A DNA stretch of 64,000 nt. It comes from Ktedonobacteraceae bacterium (GTDB lineage: Bacteria; Chloroflexota; Ktedonobacteria; Ktedonobacterales; Ktedonobacteraceae). The stretch spans positions 124,001 to 188,000 of the forward strand of contig DASRBN010000033.1 of assembly GCA_035653615.1 (NCBI GenBank), read 5' to 3'. The translations under genes and the position numbers were made by a program. Below the pieces are notes generated by a model, which saw nothing but the letters and a program-made list of their open reading frames with translations, did not search any database and was not told the DNA's origin. Every line of letters starts with the position of its first letter. Position 1 is the first letter of the stretch. Positions 18,178-27,393 of this stretch are shown here, piece by piece.

Positions 18178-21100
18178 TCATGCCAGCCGGCCTGAGCGCA
18201 CATTGCACATGAACGCCTTTGCCTCTTCGATACTCACATTTGGCTCCAATACCATATGAGCCAGGTCATTCGTAATGCTGCCCGTCACCTTGCCCTGGAA
18301 GCCCCAGTGAAACGGCAAACCGATTTGATGTACCACGCGTCCCTTAATGCGCAATGGCCGCATGCGCCGTGTCACCATCGCTCGTGCCTCGATCTCGCCA
18401 CGCGGCGTGCTGATGATGATCCACTCTCCATGGCGAATCTTCCGTTCGGCGGCCAGTTCCGGGCTTAGCTCCGCGAAAAGAGATGGCTGCAGCGCGTTGA
18501 GCCAGGGCATCCAGCGCGTCATCGGACCGCTCACATGATGTTCCGTCAGCCGGTAAGTGGTAATTACAATCGGATAGCGTTCATCTCCTACCGGAGCGAG
18601 GGGATTATCAGGCCGGTCCTGGAAGTACTTTGCCGCGGGATTGCTCTGCTGGCTATATAACGCATTTGTTACCGGAGCCTCTACCGCTTCATAGTGGGCA
18701 GGTAAAGGTCCATCCTTGAGTCCCTTTGGCGCAAATAGCCAGCCCTTACCATCCGGCTTCATAATGAACGGATCGCTGCCCGAATGTGCATCTATCCCGA
18801 CTCCATCTGGAGGGGGTGTATAGCTCGGTGGTTTGTTCACGGGGAAATCAGGAACATCCACCCCGGTCCATTTCTGTTGCTCCTCGTCCCACCAGACATA
18901 CTTCTTGCGTTCCGACCACGGCCGTCCCTGCGGGTCAGCAGAGGCGCGATTATAGAGGATACGCCGGTTGGCGGGCCATGCAAATCCCCATTGCAGGAAC
19001 GTATATCCCTCCGGGTTGCGCGAAGCCGCCCGGTTATTGCCGGGTTCCGGGTACACACCGCTATAGATCCACGAGCCACAGGCCGTACTACCATCACTTT
19101 TTAGCACCGTAAAATTCGGCACGTGTGGGGCATCGCGCAGCGTGTATCTTCGCCCGTTACTATCATCCTTGCTTTCTGGCGGCAGCACGTAATAGCCGTT
19201 AATCTCTTTCAGTACTAACAGCACATCCGGCTCATCGGTAATGCGCGATCCCGGTTCAGGCTCCGTTCGTTCATAGTCCCATGTCAATGCCTGCAGCGCT
19301 CGATCTCCAGGCTCCTTGCTCTCGGCATACAGCTCTTTCAAACGCTTGCCCAGGTGGTAGACAAACCATAGATCAGAGCGGGCATCCAGCGGCGGATCAA
19401 CGGCCTTATCGCGCCATTGCAGCAGGCGCTGCGTGTTGGTGAAGCTACCCTCTTTTTCCGTCGAAGCGGCGGCAGGCAGTAGAAACACCTCCGTCTTAAT
19501 CTTGCTCGAATCCACCGGTTCCGTCTCCGGCCCAAATCCAGGTTGCTTGTACCAGAATGCCGCCGATTCGACTTCATACAGGTCGCGCACCACCATCCAG
19601 TCCAGTTGTTCAAGCGCCTTGCGCTGCATGCGCGCGTTCGTGCTGCCCGCCGCGGGGTTCTGCCCGAACAACAAATAGCCCTTGACCTTGCCATCCAGCA
19701 TCGCATAGCTCGTGGGCAGGTGTGAATGGTCGCCGGTAATCTTGGGCAGCCAGCGATACACGCAATTGCCGTCTTCCTCGTTGGCAGCATCTCCATACCA
19801 TGCCTGTAACAGGCTGCGAATATAAGCCGGAGTGTTTGACCACCAGCCCAGCTTCTGCCCTGTGCTGTCGATATATTCCTGCAAGGTCTGCTGCGACTGT
19901 ACATTTGAGGGTGTATCCCTCTTCTCGCCCCATGTGGTTGCATCAGGAGAATGTTCAGCGCGTGGCTGCGGCTGCACGAATGCTGCTGGCTGTGGCATGT
20001 AACCGGCCAGTAGATCGTACAAAGTCGGCACATCCGTCGAACCCTGGATCGAGGCATGCCCGCGCAAGGCCATGATACCACCACCAGGGCGACCAATATT
20101 GCCCAGCAGCAGTTGCAGCATTGCCGCCGCGCGAATGATCTGTACACCTTTCGATTGCTGCGTCCAGCCAACCGCGTAGCAGATGGCCGAAGTGCGTTCG
20201 CGCCCCGAGTTCTCGATCAGCGTCTGCGCAACCTTCAACCATTCCTCGCGTGGTACTCCACACACCTCCTCCACCATCTCCGGCGTGTAGCGAGCAAAGT
20301 GGCGCCGCATAATCTGGAAAACGCATCTTGGGTGCTGCAATGTAGGGTCGGTTAAAGGCCTCCCATGCTCATCGTACTGATAGTCCCAGCTGCTCTGGTC
20401 GGCATAAGTGCCCGTCTCGGGGTCATAACCGGAGAAGAGGCCATCCAGGTCCTCTGTATCGCGGTAATCCTCACGAATCAGCGTCGCCGCGTTCGTATAA
20501 TTCACCACATACTCATGAAAATAGCCACCGTTTTCAAGCAGGTGACGAATAATCGCACCGAGGAATACGATATCGCTGCCTGCGCGCGTCGCGACATACA
20601 GATTGGCCAGCGCCGATGTACGCGAGTAATGCGGGTCCACGTGTATCACCTTCGCCCCGCGTTCCTTCGCTTTCACGACATTTGCGAAAGCTACAGGATG
20701 CGCCTCCGCCATGTTGCTGCCCATAATCAGAATAGCATCGCTATTCACCAGGTCCTGTGGAAAGGTCGTAGCACCGCCACGTCCAAGCGATGTACCCAGA
20801 CCGGGTACCGTCGAACTGTGTCATATACGGGCCTGGTTCTCAATCGAGACAATCCCCAATCCGCCGCTGAAGAGCTTCTTCATTAAATAATTCTCTTCAA
20901 CATCCAGCGTGGCCCCGCCGAGCGATGCGATGCCCAGCGTATGATTCACCTCGCGACCATCGGGCAGGCGCTCCACAAACGTCTCATCGCGCGTCTTTTT
21001 GATGCGCTGCGCAATCTGCTCCATCGCCCAATCCAGCGACTTTACCTCCCAGTGATCGCTGTACGGCGCGCGATAAAGCACCTGTTTCAAACGACTCGGA

Positions 21101-21387
21101 TTGACTGTGTACTGGAAGGTCGCCGATCCTTTCGGGCAGAGCGTCCCATGATTAATCGGACTATCGGGATTGCCTTCAATATCAATCACCTCACCATCCT
21201 TCACGTACACATTCAAGCTGCAGCCTACCGCACAGTATGGGCACACGCTCTTCACCACCTTCGCATCTTGTATGCGAGGAGCTTTTGTCCGGCTCTCGCT
21301 GCTGAAAGGTTGTGTTCTGGAGCCGATCTGCATTACCTCGGAGACAGCATTTTGTACGGGTTTGGGTAGCATTGAAATCTCTTGCAT
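18178..21387 (-). CDS. fdhA: Selenocysteine-containing formate dehydrogenase, catalytic (alpha) subunit
   Basis: 1069 residues when the in-frame TGA at 20823-20821 is read as selenocysteine (residue 189). Context is ENQARI-U-HSSTV, matching the catalytic U-H of FdnG/FdoG. The frame is unchanged on both sides, family homology continues across it, and a SECIS hairpin follows at once. An N-terminal [4Fe-4S] site has Cys49, Cys52, Cys56 and Cys84. The rest is a molybdopterin bis-guanine dinucleotide domain (RGGATTFPQDLVNSDAILIMG, AEAHPV). It oxidises formate to CO2. No twin-arginine signal follows the chosen start ATG 21387 (GAGG upstream). The operon order is alpha, beta, NrfD. A gene caller would wrongly split it at 20821. 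Confidence 0.93.
20788..20820 (-). promoter_or_regulatory. SECIS element for UGA recoding
   Basis: Directly after the UGA, 18 bases lead to a loop GGTCT closed by a perfect 6-bp stem GTACCC/GGGTAC, extended by CGA/TCG across a small internal loop. From memory, E. coli fdhF has the same GGUCU loop at the same 18-base distance. This is the binding site of the elongation factor SelB. Confidence 0.9.
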
Positions 21388-21496
21388 AGTCCTCTTCTTT
21401 CTCTCTTGCGGCCGTCTAACTCCTCCTCCGCATGGGGCGTAGGGACAGGATACGATTGCTCCAACCAGATGACGGCGCAGCCGTAGTCGCGAGGTA

Positions 21497-21553
21497 GAGT
21501 GCGGATTGATCCGGCTCGCCGGCGTTTCCGGTCGGAATAAGATCATTGAGATC
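21497..21553. repeat. 57-base direct repeat, copy A
   Basis: Starts GAGTGCGGATTGATCCGGC and ends GATCATTGAGATC; copy B at 22065-22121 differs at only a few positions. The two copies are 568 bases apart in the same orientation and flank the long palindrome. Confidence 0.75.
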
Positions 21554-21582
21554 GCATCCGGAGGATGTCCGCTGGTAAAAGT

Positions 21583-21624
21583 AAAGGTGGCTAAAGTCCT
21601 TTATGGTAATATTTTACCACCTTT
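21583..21624. promoter_or_regulatory. Nested inverted repeat upstream of the formate dehydrogenase operon
   Basis: Outer arms AAAGGTGG (21583-21590) and CCACCTTT (21617-21624) enclose an inner palindrome TGGTAA-tatt-TTACCA (21604-21619). It lies about 200 bases upstream of the fdhA start. It could be an operator for the operon. Confidence 0.4.
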
Positions 21625-21664
21625 CGTCCATGATAGCCTCTGGTAATTCCCCCAGAGAAGGCGA

Positions 21665-21749
21665 GGATTCTTCGCTTCACTCAGAATGACAGGCCCCGGA
21701 CTGTCCAGACCCGCCCGGGGCCTGTCATTCTGAGTGAAGCGAAGAATCC
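21665..21749. repeat. Long perfect palindrome (35-bp arms)
   Basis: Arms 21665-21699 and 21715-21749 are exact reverse complements around a 15-base loop. The arm contains TTCGCTTCACTCAGAATGAC. It has the form of a mobile hairpin (REP/MITE-like) or two head-to-head repeat units. Confidence 0.8.
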
Positions 21750-22064
21750 CCCGTGCGAAGTTGTGCAATGGCCCCGCCTTCCGTTATCCAGACTACTTCT
21801 AGGGAATCACCCGTAAAGCCTCTCATTGCGCCTCGTGACCCCTATCCATCTATCGCAATCCATCATTTGCTATGAAAATTTCCGTTTGACAAAAATCAAC
21901 TAAACAATAGTCTTGATTACTTGTAGGGTTTGATATATACTTCCCAAAAGCCAATGTTTTGACACACTTAAATGTGCTCTGGCACACAATGAAGTACGCC
22001 AGCTAATTTTAATATGCAAGTCCACTCTTTCCGTCCTGCCAGAGTGCTTTGCAATGACCGCGTT

Positions 22065-22121
22065 GAGTGCGGATTGATCCGGCACGTGGGCGTTTCCGGT
22101 CGGCATAAGATCATTGAGATC
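22065..22121. repeat. 57-base direct repeat, copy B
   Basis: Second copy of the repeat at 21497-21553, same orientation, about 120 bases before the ftsH start codon. Confidence 0.75.
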
Positions 22122-22243
22122 AATATGCCGGCGTCGACTTGCCGGGAAGGAATCAGGTAGGACGGCCAGGTGCCTTTGTCTGGGGCAAAGGTCAGGTATA
22201 TCAATCGTGCATCCACAGCAATAGAAGGGGCTGACGACAATCC

Positions 22244-24091
22244 ATGCAACCACTGAAACAAGATAACCGGGAACAGAAAGTTCCTGATCCGGGCCGGCCC
22301 ACACCAAAAACAGCTAAGAAAAGACCCGGCTGGCTTCGTTTTGGCCTTCCTGCAATGCTCCTATTTGTAGGAATGATGATAGTTACGGCCATAGCGATTC
22401 GTGTCGTAGTCGGCAATGGCGGCCAGGCGAATACATTGGATGAACCAATTAGCTACGTGTTGAACCTCGCCGATCAGCATGCACTCCAATCCGTCACTAT
22501 TAGTGGCGATGATATTTACGCTACCGCTAAAAATGGCCAGCAGTATCATGCCGTAAAAGAAGACGGGCAATCTGTTACGGAAACTTTCCGTCATGATGGA
22601 GCCACGGTTACCGTAGACAATGGGCAGCCCAATGCCTGGGTTCAGGGCGTCATAGATGTTGTCTTCGTTGCACTTATTGCCGGCGTGCTGCTCTTCTTCT
22701 TGCGTCGTGGTGGATTGGGTGGCCAGCTCGGCACTTTTGCCCGCTCGAAAGCCAGGCGCTTCAATGAAACGCATCCTACCGTTCTCTTTAAGGATGTTGC
22801 CGGCGTCGATGAAGCCAAGACCGAGCTGCAGGAGATCGTTGAGTTCCTCAAATATCCCGAACGCTTTACTGCCATGGGAGCTCGTATCCCCAAAGGCGTC
22901 TTGCTCGTCGGAGCGCCCGGCACCGGCAAAACCCTCATCTCCCGTGCCGTCGCGGGCGAGGCCAATGTCGCTTTCTATAGCATCAGCGGCTCCGAATTTG
23001 TCGAAATGTTCGTCGGCGTTGGCGCATCGCGTGTTCGTGACCTCTTCAAAGAGGCCAAAGAACATACGCCCTGCATCGTCTTCATCGACGAAATCGACGC
23101 CGTAGGTCGCCAGCGTAACAACACCGGCACCGGTGGCAACGACGAGCGCGAGCAAACCCTCAACCAGCTCCTTGTTGAAATGGACGGCTTCGATAAACAA
23201 ACCAACATCGTCGTCATTGCTGCTACCAACCGTCCCGATGTACTCGACCCCGCTCTCCTGCGCCCCGGGCGCTTTGATCGCCAGGTCATGCTTGATAAAC
23301 CCGATATTCGCGGGCGTCTCGCCATTCTCGAAGTCCATGCCCAGGGCAAACCTTTTGCCGAAGACGTTACCCTCACCGGCCTCGCGCGTCAGACTGTCGG
23401 CTTCTCCGGCGCCGACCTCGCCAACCTGCTCAACGAGGCCGCCTTACTCGCCGCCAGGCGCGGCCAGGGCGTTATCTGCAAGCCGGAACTCGATGAGGCT
23501 ATCCTGCGCGTCATGGCCGGACCCGAACGCAAGAGCCGCGTGATTACCGAGGCTGAGAAAGCCATCATCGCCTATCACGAAGTTGGCCATGCTATCGTCA
23601 TGCGCTCCATTCCAGGCGCCGACCCCGTCCAGAAGGTGACCGCTATCGCGCGTGGTATGGCCCTCGGCATCACCGTCCAGGCCCCCAGCGAAGACCGTTA
23701 TCTCATGCGTCGTTCCGAACTGCTCGCCAAAATGGCCGGTGCCATGGGTGGGCGTGCCGCCGAAGAAATCATCTTTGGCGATATCACCACCGGCGCCAGC
23801 CAGGATATCGAATACGTCACCAACATTGCGCGCCGCATGGTCTGCGAATTTGGCATGAGTCCATTGGGCAACGTCGCCATCAAAAAAGATGCCGATGGCT
23901 CCGCTATGATTAGCGCCGAGACCGCCATGAAGATCGATAAAGAAATCTCTTTCCTCGTCGATCAGGCCTATGAAACGGCCCTCAACATCCTGCGCGAGAA
24001 AAAAGACAAATTGATCGAGATCGCTGAACATCTCATCGAGGTCGAAACTATCGACGGTTCAGAGCTCGATGCCATGCTCTTCGCCGCGTAA
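22244..24091 (+). CDS. ftsH: ATP-dependent zinc metalloprotease FtsH
   Basis: 615 residues, the normal size. Membrane segments lie at about 30-55 and 137-154, with an extracytoplasmic loop between. The AAA domain has GAPGTGKT (223-230), FIDEIDA (280-286) and the arginine-finger region RPGRFDRQ. The protease zinc site is HEVGH (445-449). FtsH degrades misfolded membrane proteins and selected regulators. It is followed after 5 bases by thpR. No strong ribosome site is visible before ATG 22244, only AAGGGG about 12 bases upstream. Confidence 0.96.
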   Translation: MQPLKQDNREQKVPDPGRPTPKTAKKRPGWLRFGLPAMLLFVGMMIVTAIAIRVVVGNGGQANTLDEPISYVLNLADQHALQSVTISGDDIYATAKNGQQYHAVKEDGQSVTETFRHDGATVTVDNGQPNAWVQGVIDVVFVALIAGVLLFFLRRGGLGGQLGTFARSKARRFNETHPTVLFKDVAGVDEAKTELQEIVEFLKYPERFTAMGARIPKGVLLVGAPGTGKTLISRAVAGEANVAFYSISGSEFVEMFVGVGASRVRDLFKEAKEHTPCIVFIDEIDAVGRQRNNTGTGGNDEREQTLNQLLVEMDGFDKQTNIVVIAATNRPDVLDPALLRPGRFDRQVMLDKPDIRGRLAILEVHAQGKPFAEDVTLTGLARQTVGFSGADLANLLNEAALLAARRGQGVICKPELDEAILRVMAGPERKSRVITEAEKAIIAYHEVGHAIVMRSIPGADPVQKVTAIARGMALGITVQAPSEDRYLMRRSELLAKMAGAMGGRAAEEIIFGDITTGASQDIEYVTNIARRMVCEFGMSPLGNVAIKKDADGSAMISAETAMKIDKEISFLVDQAYETALNILREKKDKLIEIAEHLIEVETIDGSELDAMLFAA

Positions 24092-24096
24092 TTTCT

Positions 24097-24699
24097 ATGA
24101 CACGTACATTTATTGCGCTTGAATTAGATGAATCCCTGCGGCATTTCCTGGGCCAGGTGATTGACCGCCTGGCCCGCCAGCTGCCTGCTGTGCGCTGGGT
24201 CGACCCCGCGGGGATTCATCTCACCCTCGCCTTTCTAGGTGAGCTTTCGGATGAACAATTGGCGGCAGCTGAACAGGCTGCCGCGGTGGCGGCACGACAA
24301 AGTATCCCATTTGAGCTACGTCTGAAAGACCTCGGCACCTTTGGTTTGCCTCGTCACCCACGCGTCATCTGGATGGGCATCGAAGAATCATCCGGTAACC
24401 TGGTTCGCCTGCATAGCACGCTGAATAGAGAACTGCTGCAGCGTGGATTCGAAGTCGATACGCGCCCATTCTCGCCTCACCTGACGCTCGCCCGTGTTAA
24501 ACAACCACTGAATCCTACCGAACTGCAAACCTTGCAGCGCCTGCTCGCCGGAAAAGAATCCGCATCATCCTCATCTCGCCAATACATCCAACATTTGAGC
24601 GTCATGAAAAGCGAATTATCGCGGTCAGGGGCAAAATATACCTGTTTGCAAGCATCTGTGCTGGGCAATCAATCAGATCGTTCAGGGGAGAGCAATTGA
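24097..24699 (+). CDS. thpR: RNA 2',3'-cyclic phosphodiesterase (LigT/2H family)
   Basis: 200 residues. The two HxTx motifs of the 2H phosphoesterase fold are HLTLAFLG (about 48-55) and HLTLARVK (about 128-135). The family opens 2',3'-cyclic phosphates on RNA and was first studied as a tRNA ligase. It starts 5 bases after ftsH and likely shares its transcript. The last 45 residues (Ser-rich, then HLSVMKSELSRSGAKYTCL) match the usual family end. Confidence 0.9.
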   Translation: MTRTFIALELDESLRHFLGQVIDRLARQLPAVRWVDPAGIHLTLAFLGELSDEQLAAAEQAAAVAARQSIPFELRLKDLGTFGLPRHPRVIWMGIEESSGNLVRLHSTLNRELLQRGFEVDTRPFSPHLTLARVKQPLNPTELQTLQRLLAGKESASSSSRQYIQHLSVMKSELSRSGAKYTCLQASVLGNQSDRSGESN

Positions 24700-24815
24700 A
24701 CCTTACCGTCTACGAAGTCGATGGAAGCCGCTCCCTTGAAGAGATGACAGCGCTGGTCGAGAAACATTTTGAACCATATCTCATCGAACGATTGAGACAG
24801 ATGGATCAACTATAA
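24696..24815 (+). CDS. 39-residue protein overlapping the end of thpR
   Basis: TTG at 24696 overlaps the thpR stop by four bases (TTGA). It follows GGGGAG, so translation could be coupled. The product begins MNLTVYEVDGSRSLEEMTAL and ends in a charged helix containing HFEPYLIERLRQMDQL. It has an acidic N-terminal half and no known family. Codon use resembles its neighbours, but its small size makes it only a candidate. Confidence 0.45.
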   Translation: MNLTVYEVDGSRSLEEMTALVEKHFEPYLIERLRQMDQL

Positions 24816-24852
24816 GCATTAGTTGTATGTTTCACGGAATAGATAGGTTACA

Positions 24853-24887
24853 AGGGCGACCGCAACGGTAGAACTTGCGGTCGCCCT
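24853..24887. terminator. Hairpin between convergent genes
   Basis: AGGGCGACCGCAA pairs perfectly with TTGCGGTCGCCCT around a 9-base loop. There is no long T-run, but position and strength suggest a terminator for the secreted protein gene (minus) and perhaps the ftsH unit (plus). Confidence 0.6.
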
Positions 24888-24910
24888 GATTTATCCTCAG
24901 ATCCAGATAA

Positions 24911-26470
24911 TCAATCGGTGTGCGGCACACATGGATTAGGCATAATACCACTGCTCGAATCGAGATAGCTCCATTGAATATTCGGCGCGCCATATTGCAG
25001 ATCGCGACCAAAATCATTCACTGTAGAGCCTCGAATATCGTTACCGAAGGTAAATGTACAACTGTCGCCATGCCCGGATTGCGCGAAAAATGGGTAGAAT
25101 TGTGACCCTGGCGGTGGAACGGTACACCTCGAAAGATGATCTCGCGTACACGTTTTTTCCGTGGCCAGCACTTCAGTATCGAACTGGAGTGAAGAGTAGG
25201 GATGCGTGTAGTCTGATTGACCGTCCGGAGAGCTGACAGGCCCAATACCATTGCCCAGCACCGAACTCATCACAACCGGCGTAGGCGTATGCCGCGTACC
25301 GTCGGGCCAATCGGGCAGGTAGGATGAGCCATCGAAATCAACATCTCCCCCTAGCTTGAAATCAAGGCAACCGGGCAGCGTCGGCCCCTTGAAGCAGGGT
25401 GCATCATCCTTGTCTCCATCTCCGCCGAGGCCAGGAGTGAAGTGGCCGATCTCGGTATCGTAACCAACATTGCCCTGTCCCAGCCCCCAGTTGAGGAAGT
25501 TTCCGAATTTCGTCGTCGAGTACTCAGGATGGAAGCTGAACTTCGTCGGTTTGCAGGTGTTCAGATCCAGGTCCTCGAAACCATTCTTGGCGCTGGCCAC
25601 CATGTAGCCCGATTTTCCCGTCGTGAGGTCTTCGATCTTGTTCAGCATACCATTAGAGGTATCTTTGACCGTTATCTTGAGCTTATCGCCCTGGTTCATG
25701 AGCAGGGTCTCTTTGTTGGGGGTAAACGTTGAGTTGTTAGCGTCAGCCGGCCCAGGAGGCCCGGGTGGGACACCATTCATCTGGATGAATGCAAAGTTGA
25801 CCGGCTCGGTGCAGTTTGGATTGCAGAAGGACATGTCCGGGTTGCATTCCAGGCTGTCGATGTTCAATGCCGCACACCAGTGCGTGCTATCGCAACTGAT
25901 CTTGTGAATGAACGGGTAGAAACCAGGAGGGTACAACTGCAACTCCAGGAAAGCAGAACCTGATGTGTTGGGGTCTCCAGCATAGCGCGCTGGATGGTTC
26001 TGATCGCTATCAGGGATGCAGGGCTTTTCTGGAAACGATCTGGGGTCGCAGATTACCATACCAACCCAGAGCGCAATGGTATTCTCAAAAGTCTGGGTTG
26101 CCGGTAATGCATGCTCGGTGGGCAGCGTAATTTGCCACTGTACATTATTGCCGGAACCGGGGGAATTCGAGAAGAAGTTGACCGTTGGCTCATCGTGGCC
26201 GATATAGTGACCGTTGTCGTAGAAACGCTCGCCATCGTAACCGATGGGATCAGTACATAGCATCGAATCCTTTATCAGCTTCTGGATGTTGCTGAAGCCG
26301 TTACAATCCAGGTCGCCTGTTGGGGCAAATTTGGGACTTGTCGAGTTTGTAGGTGAGGTGGATGCGGCATGCGCGCCTGCCCCTGAAACAGCTAATGGGA
26401 GAGCGATTACAGCCAGTATCACTGCCGCGACCAGTGTCAGGGTCAATCTTGACCTGGCGAATCCTTTCAT
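24911..26470 (-). CDS. Secreted Cys-rich protein of unknown function
   Basis: 519 residues. The N-terminus is a signal peptide: positive MKGFARSR, a hydrophobic core, and a likely cleavage after AGAHA (about 34-36). The mature chain has many Cys, aromatic and Asp-rich patches such as GDLDCNG and GGDVDFDG, which could bind calcium. No catalytic motif was recognised. AAGGAGA precedes ATG 26470, which fits better than an upstream TTG 26 codons earlier. It is probably released or held at the cell surface. Confidence 0.65.
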   Translation of the reverse strand: MKGFARSRLTLTLVAAVILAVIALPLAVSGAGAHAASTSPTNSTSPKFAPTGDLDCNGFSNIQKLIKDSMLCTDPIGYDGERFYDNGHYIGHDEPTVNFFSNSPGSGNNVQWQITLPTEHALPATQTFENTIALWVGMVICDPRSFPEKPCIPDSDQNHPARYAGDPNTSGSAFLELQLYPPGFYPFIHKISCDSTHWCAALNIDSLECNPDMSFCNPNCTEPVNFAFIQMNGVPPGPPGPADANNSTFTPNKETLLMNQGDKLKITVKDTSNGMLNKIEDLTTGKSGYMVASAKNGFEDLDLNTCKPTKFSFHPEYSTTKFGNFLNWGLGQGNVGYDTEIGHFTPGLGGDGDKDDAPCFKGPTLPGCLDFKLGGDVDFDGSSYLPDWPDGTRHTPTPVVMSSVLGNGIGPVSSPDGQSDYTHPYSSLQFDTEVLATEKTCTRDHLSRCTVPPPGSQFYPFFAQSGHGDSCTFTFGNDIRGSTVNDFGRDLQYGAPNIQWSYLDSSSGIMPNPCVPHTD

Positions 26471-26973
26471 GAACAAATCTCCTTTTTCGACAGAAATAAT
26501 GGTACGGTACGATGACGAGCAGATGGATATCCTGAGATTACTGAGCAAAGAAATGCAAAGGCCACTGCTTACAATTTAACCACAGAAATATTTCGCTGTA
26601 TCTATCCGGTTGGTTAAGACCTGGTGAAGAATCGGTGAAGAAATAGTATCCAGCATGATAAAAACTTTACTTTCTCTTCCCCAAGAAACGTTTTCTAAGC
26701 GCGGGGCGATTGAACAGTCGAGCGAACGCGAACAGCTCATGATGAAATTTGACGACCGAATGGGGTAATGGGAACGCCAGTAGGGACAGGGACGCAGAAC
26801 AGGCAGAAGAACCCCAGCCAGTACAGGGACAAGCCACTGTCCCTACTGGATGCGTAAATGGCCCTGTTCTAAGCGTAAAATGTAGTGACACCCAAAAGCA
26901 GGCATGATACAATATGCCGTAGAGATAGTTTGGCAGCGAACATCCGTAGGCGGCATTATAAGGAGTGCAGGCC
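26471..26973. other. 500-base divergent intergenic region
   Basis: No gene seen. It must hold the promoters of the secreted protein (minus) and the membrane protein (plus). A strong hairpin of GTAGGGACAG-type units occupies 26777-26849: CCAGTAGGGACAG and its exact complement CTGTCCCTACTGG, with a second nearer partner at 26818. The sequence AAAATGTAGTGACACCC at 26877-26893 belongs to a dispersed repeat also seen at 31663, 42004 and 42630. Confidence 0.5.
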
Positions 26974-27393
26974 GTGAGAAATTTAAGACCACGCCGTACA
27001 TTGATTCCACAGTGGGATATGCCTTCGGACCCCGTCAAGGCCGTCTTCTGGTTTTTACACTGGTCCTTGCGTGTGCTTGTCCGTTTCTTTTATATCCTCA
27101 TCATTGGCGCGGTCGTCTATGAAAGTATCGTCAATGGTCTCGTCGGCTTCGCCGGTACGCTCCTGGTTGGCCTTGGTGTCTGGCTGGGCCTGGCAGTTCT
27201 CCTGTTCTTCGTGAATGTCACCACCGGTGTCTCGCGCGTCTTTTCTGAGGTCAACCGCCTGCAGCAGAACTATCCGCCTCGCGCGCAGTCTCCTTTCTTC
27301 AATTTCACCGAACCCAAACAGGATCGCGTCGTCGAGGGCACCATTACCGACCTGGAAGAAGAACGTAAGAAGCGCAGGGGCGAGATGGGTTAG
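26974..27393 (+). CDS. Small membrane protein of unknown function
   Basis: 139 residues. Two or three hydrophobic segments span about 20-80, followed by a soluble charged tail ending in DLEEERKKRRGEMG. The start is GTG 26974 with AGGAG eight bases upstream; GTG 26965 overlaps that site. No known family recognised. It ends by overlapping the convergent manA stop by four bases. Confidence 0.6.
   Translation: MRNLRPRRTLIPQWDMPSDPVKAVFWFLHWSLRVLVRFFYILIIGAVVYESIVNGLVGFAGTLLVGLGVWLGLAVLLFFVNVTTGVSRVFSEVNRLQQNYPPRAQSPFFNFTEPKQDRVVEGTITDLEEERKKRRGEMG

Larger units (their letters stand above)
21388..22243. other. Repeat-rich intergenic region between the formate dehydrogenase operon and ftsH
   Basis: These 856 bases hold no convincing gene. 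They contain the 5' region of the formate dehydrogenase operon with an inverted repeat (21583-21624), a 57-base direct repeat in two copies (21497 and 22065), and a long perfect palindrome (21665-21749). A promoter-like TTGACA with TAGTCT 16 bases on (21886-21913) could serve ftsH. Short ORFs on the minus strand at 21900-22307 overlap the repeats and lack ribosome sites. Confidence 0.6.

Noticed and set aside
18178-20823. Formate dehydrogenase catalytic gene as a pseudogene split by a stop codon
   Set aside because: Frame is identical on both sides of the TGA, the site is the known Sec position, and a SECIS hairpin follows immediately.
21968-22307. Minus-strand ORFs before ftsH
   Set aside because: They overlap the 57-base repeat and ftsH itself and lack ribosome sites.
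26667-27038. Minus-strand ORF of 123 residues
   Set aside because: Begins inside the well-supported membrane protein gene at 26974 and crosses a repeat hairpin; composition is not protein-like.
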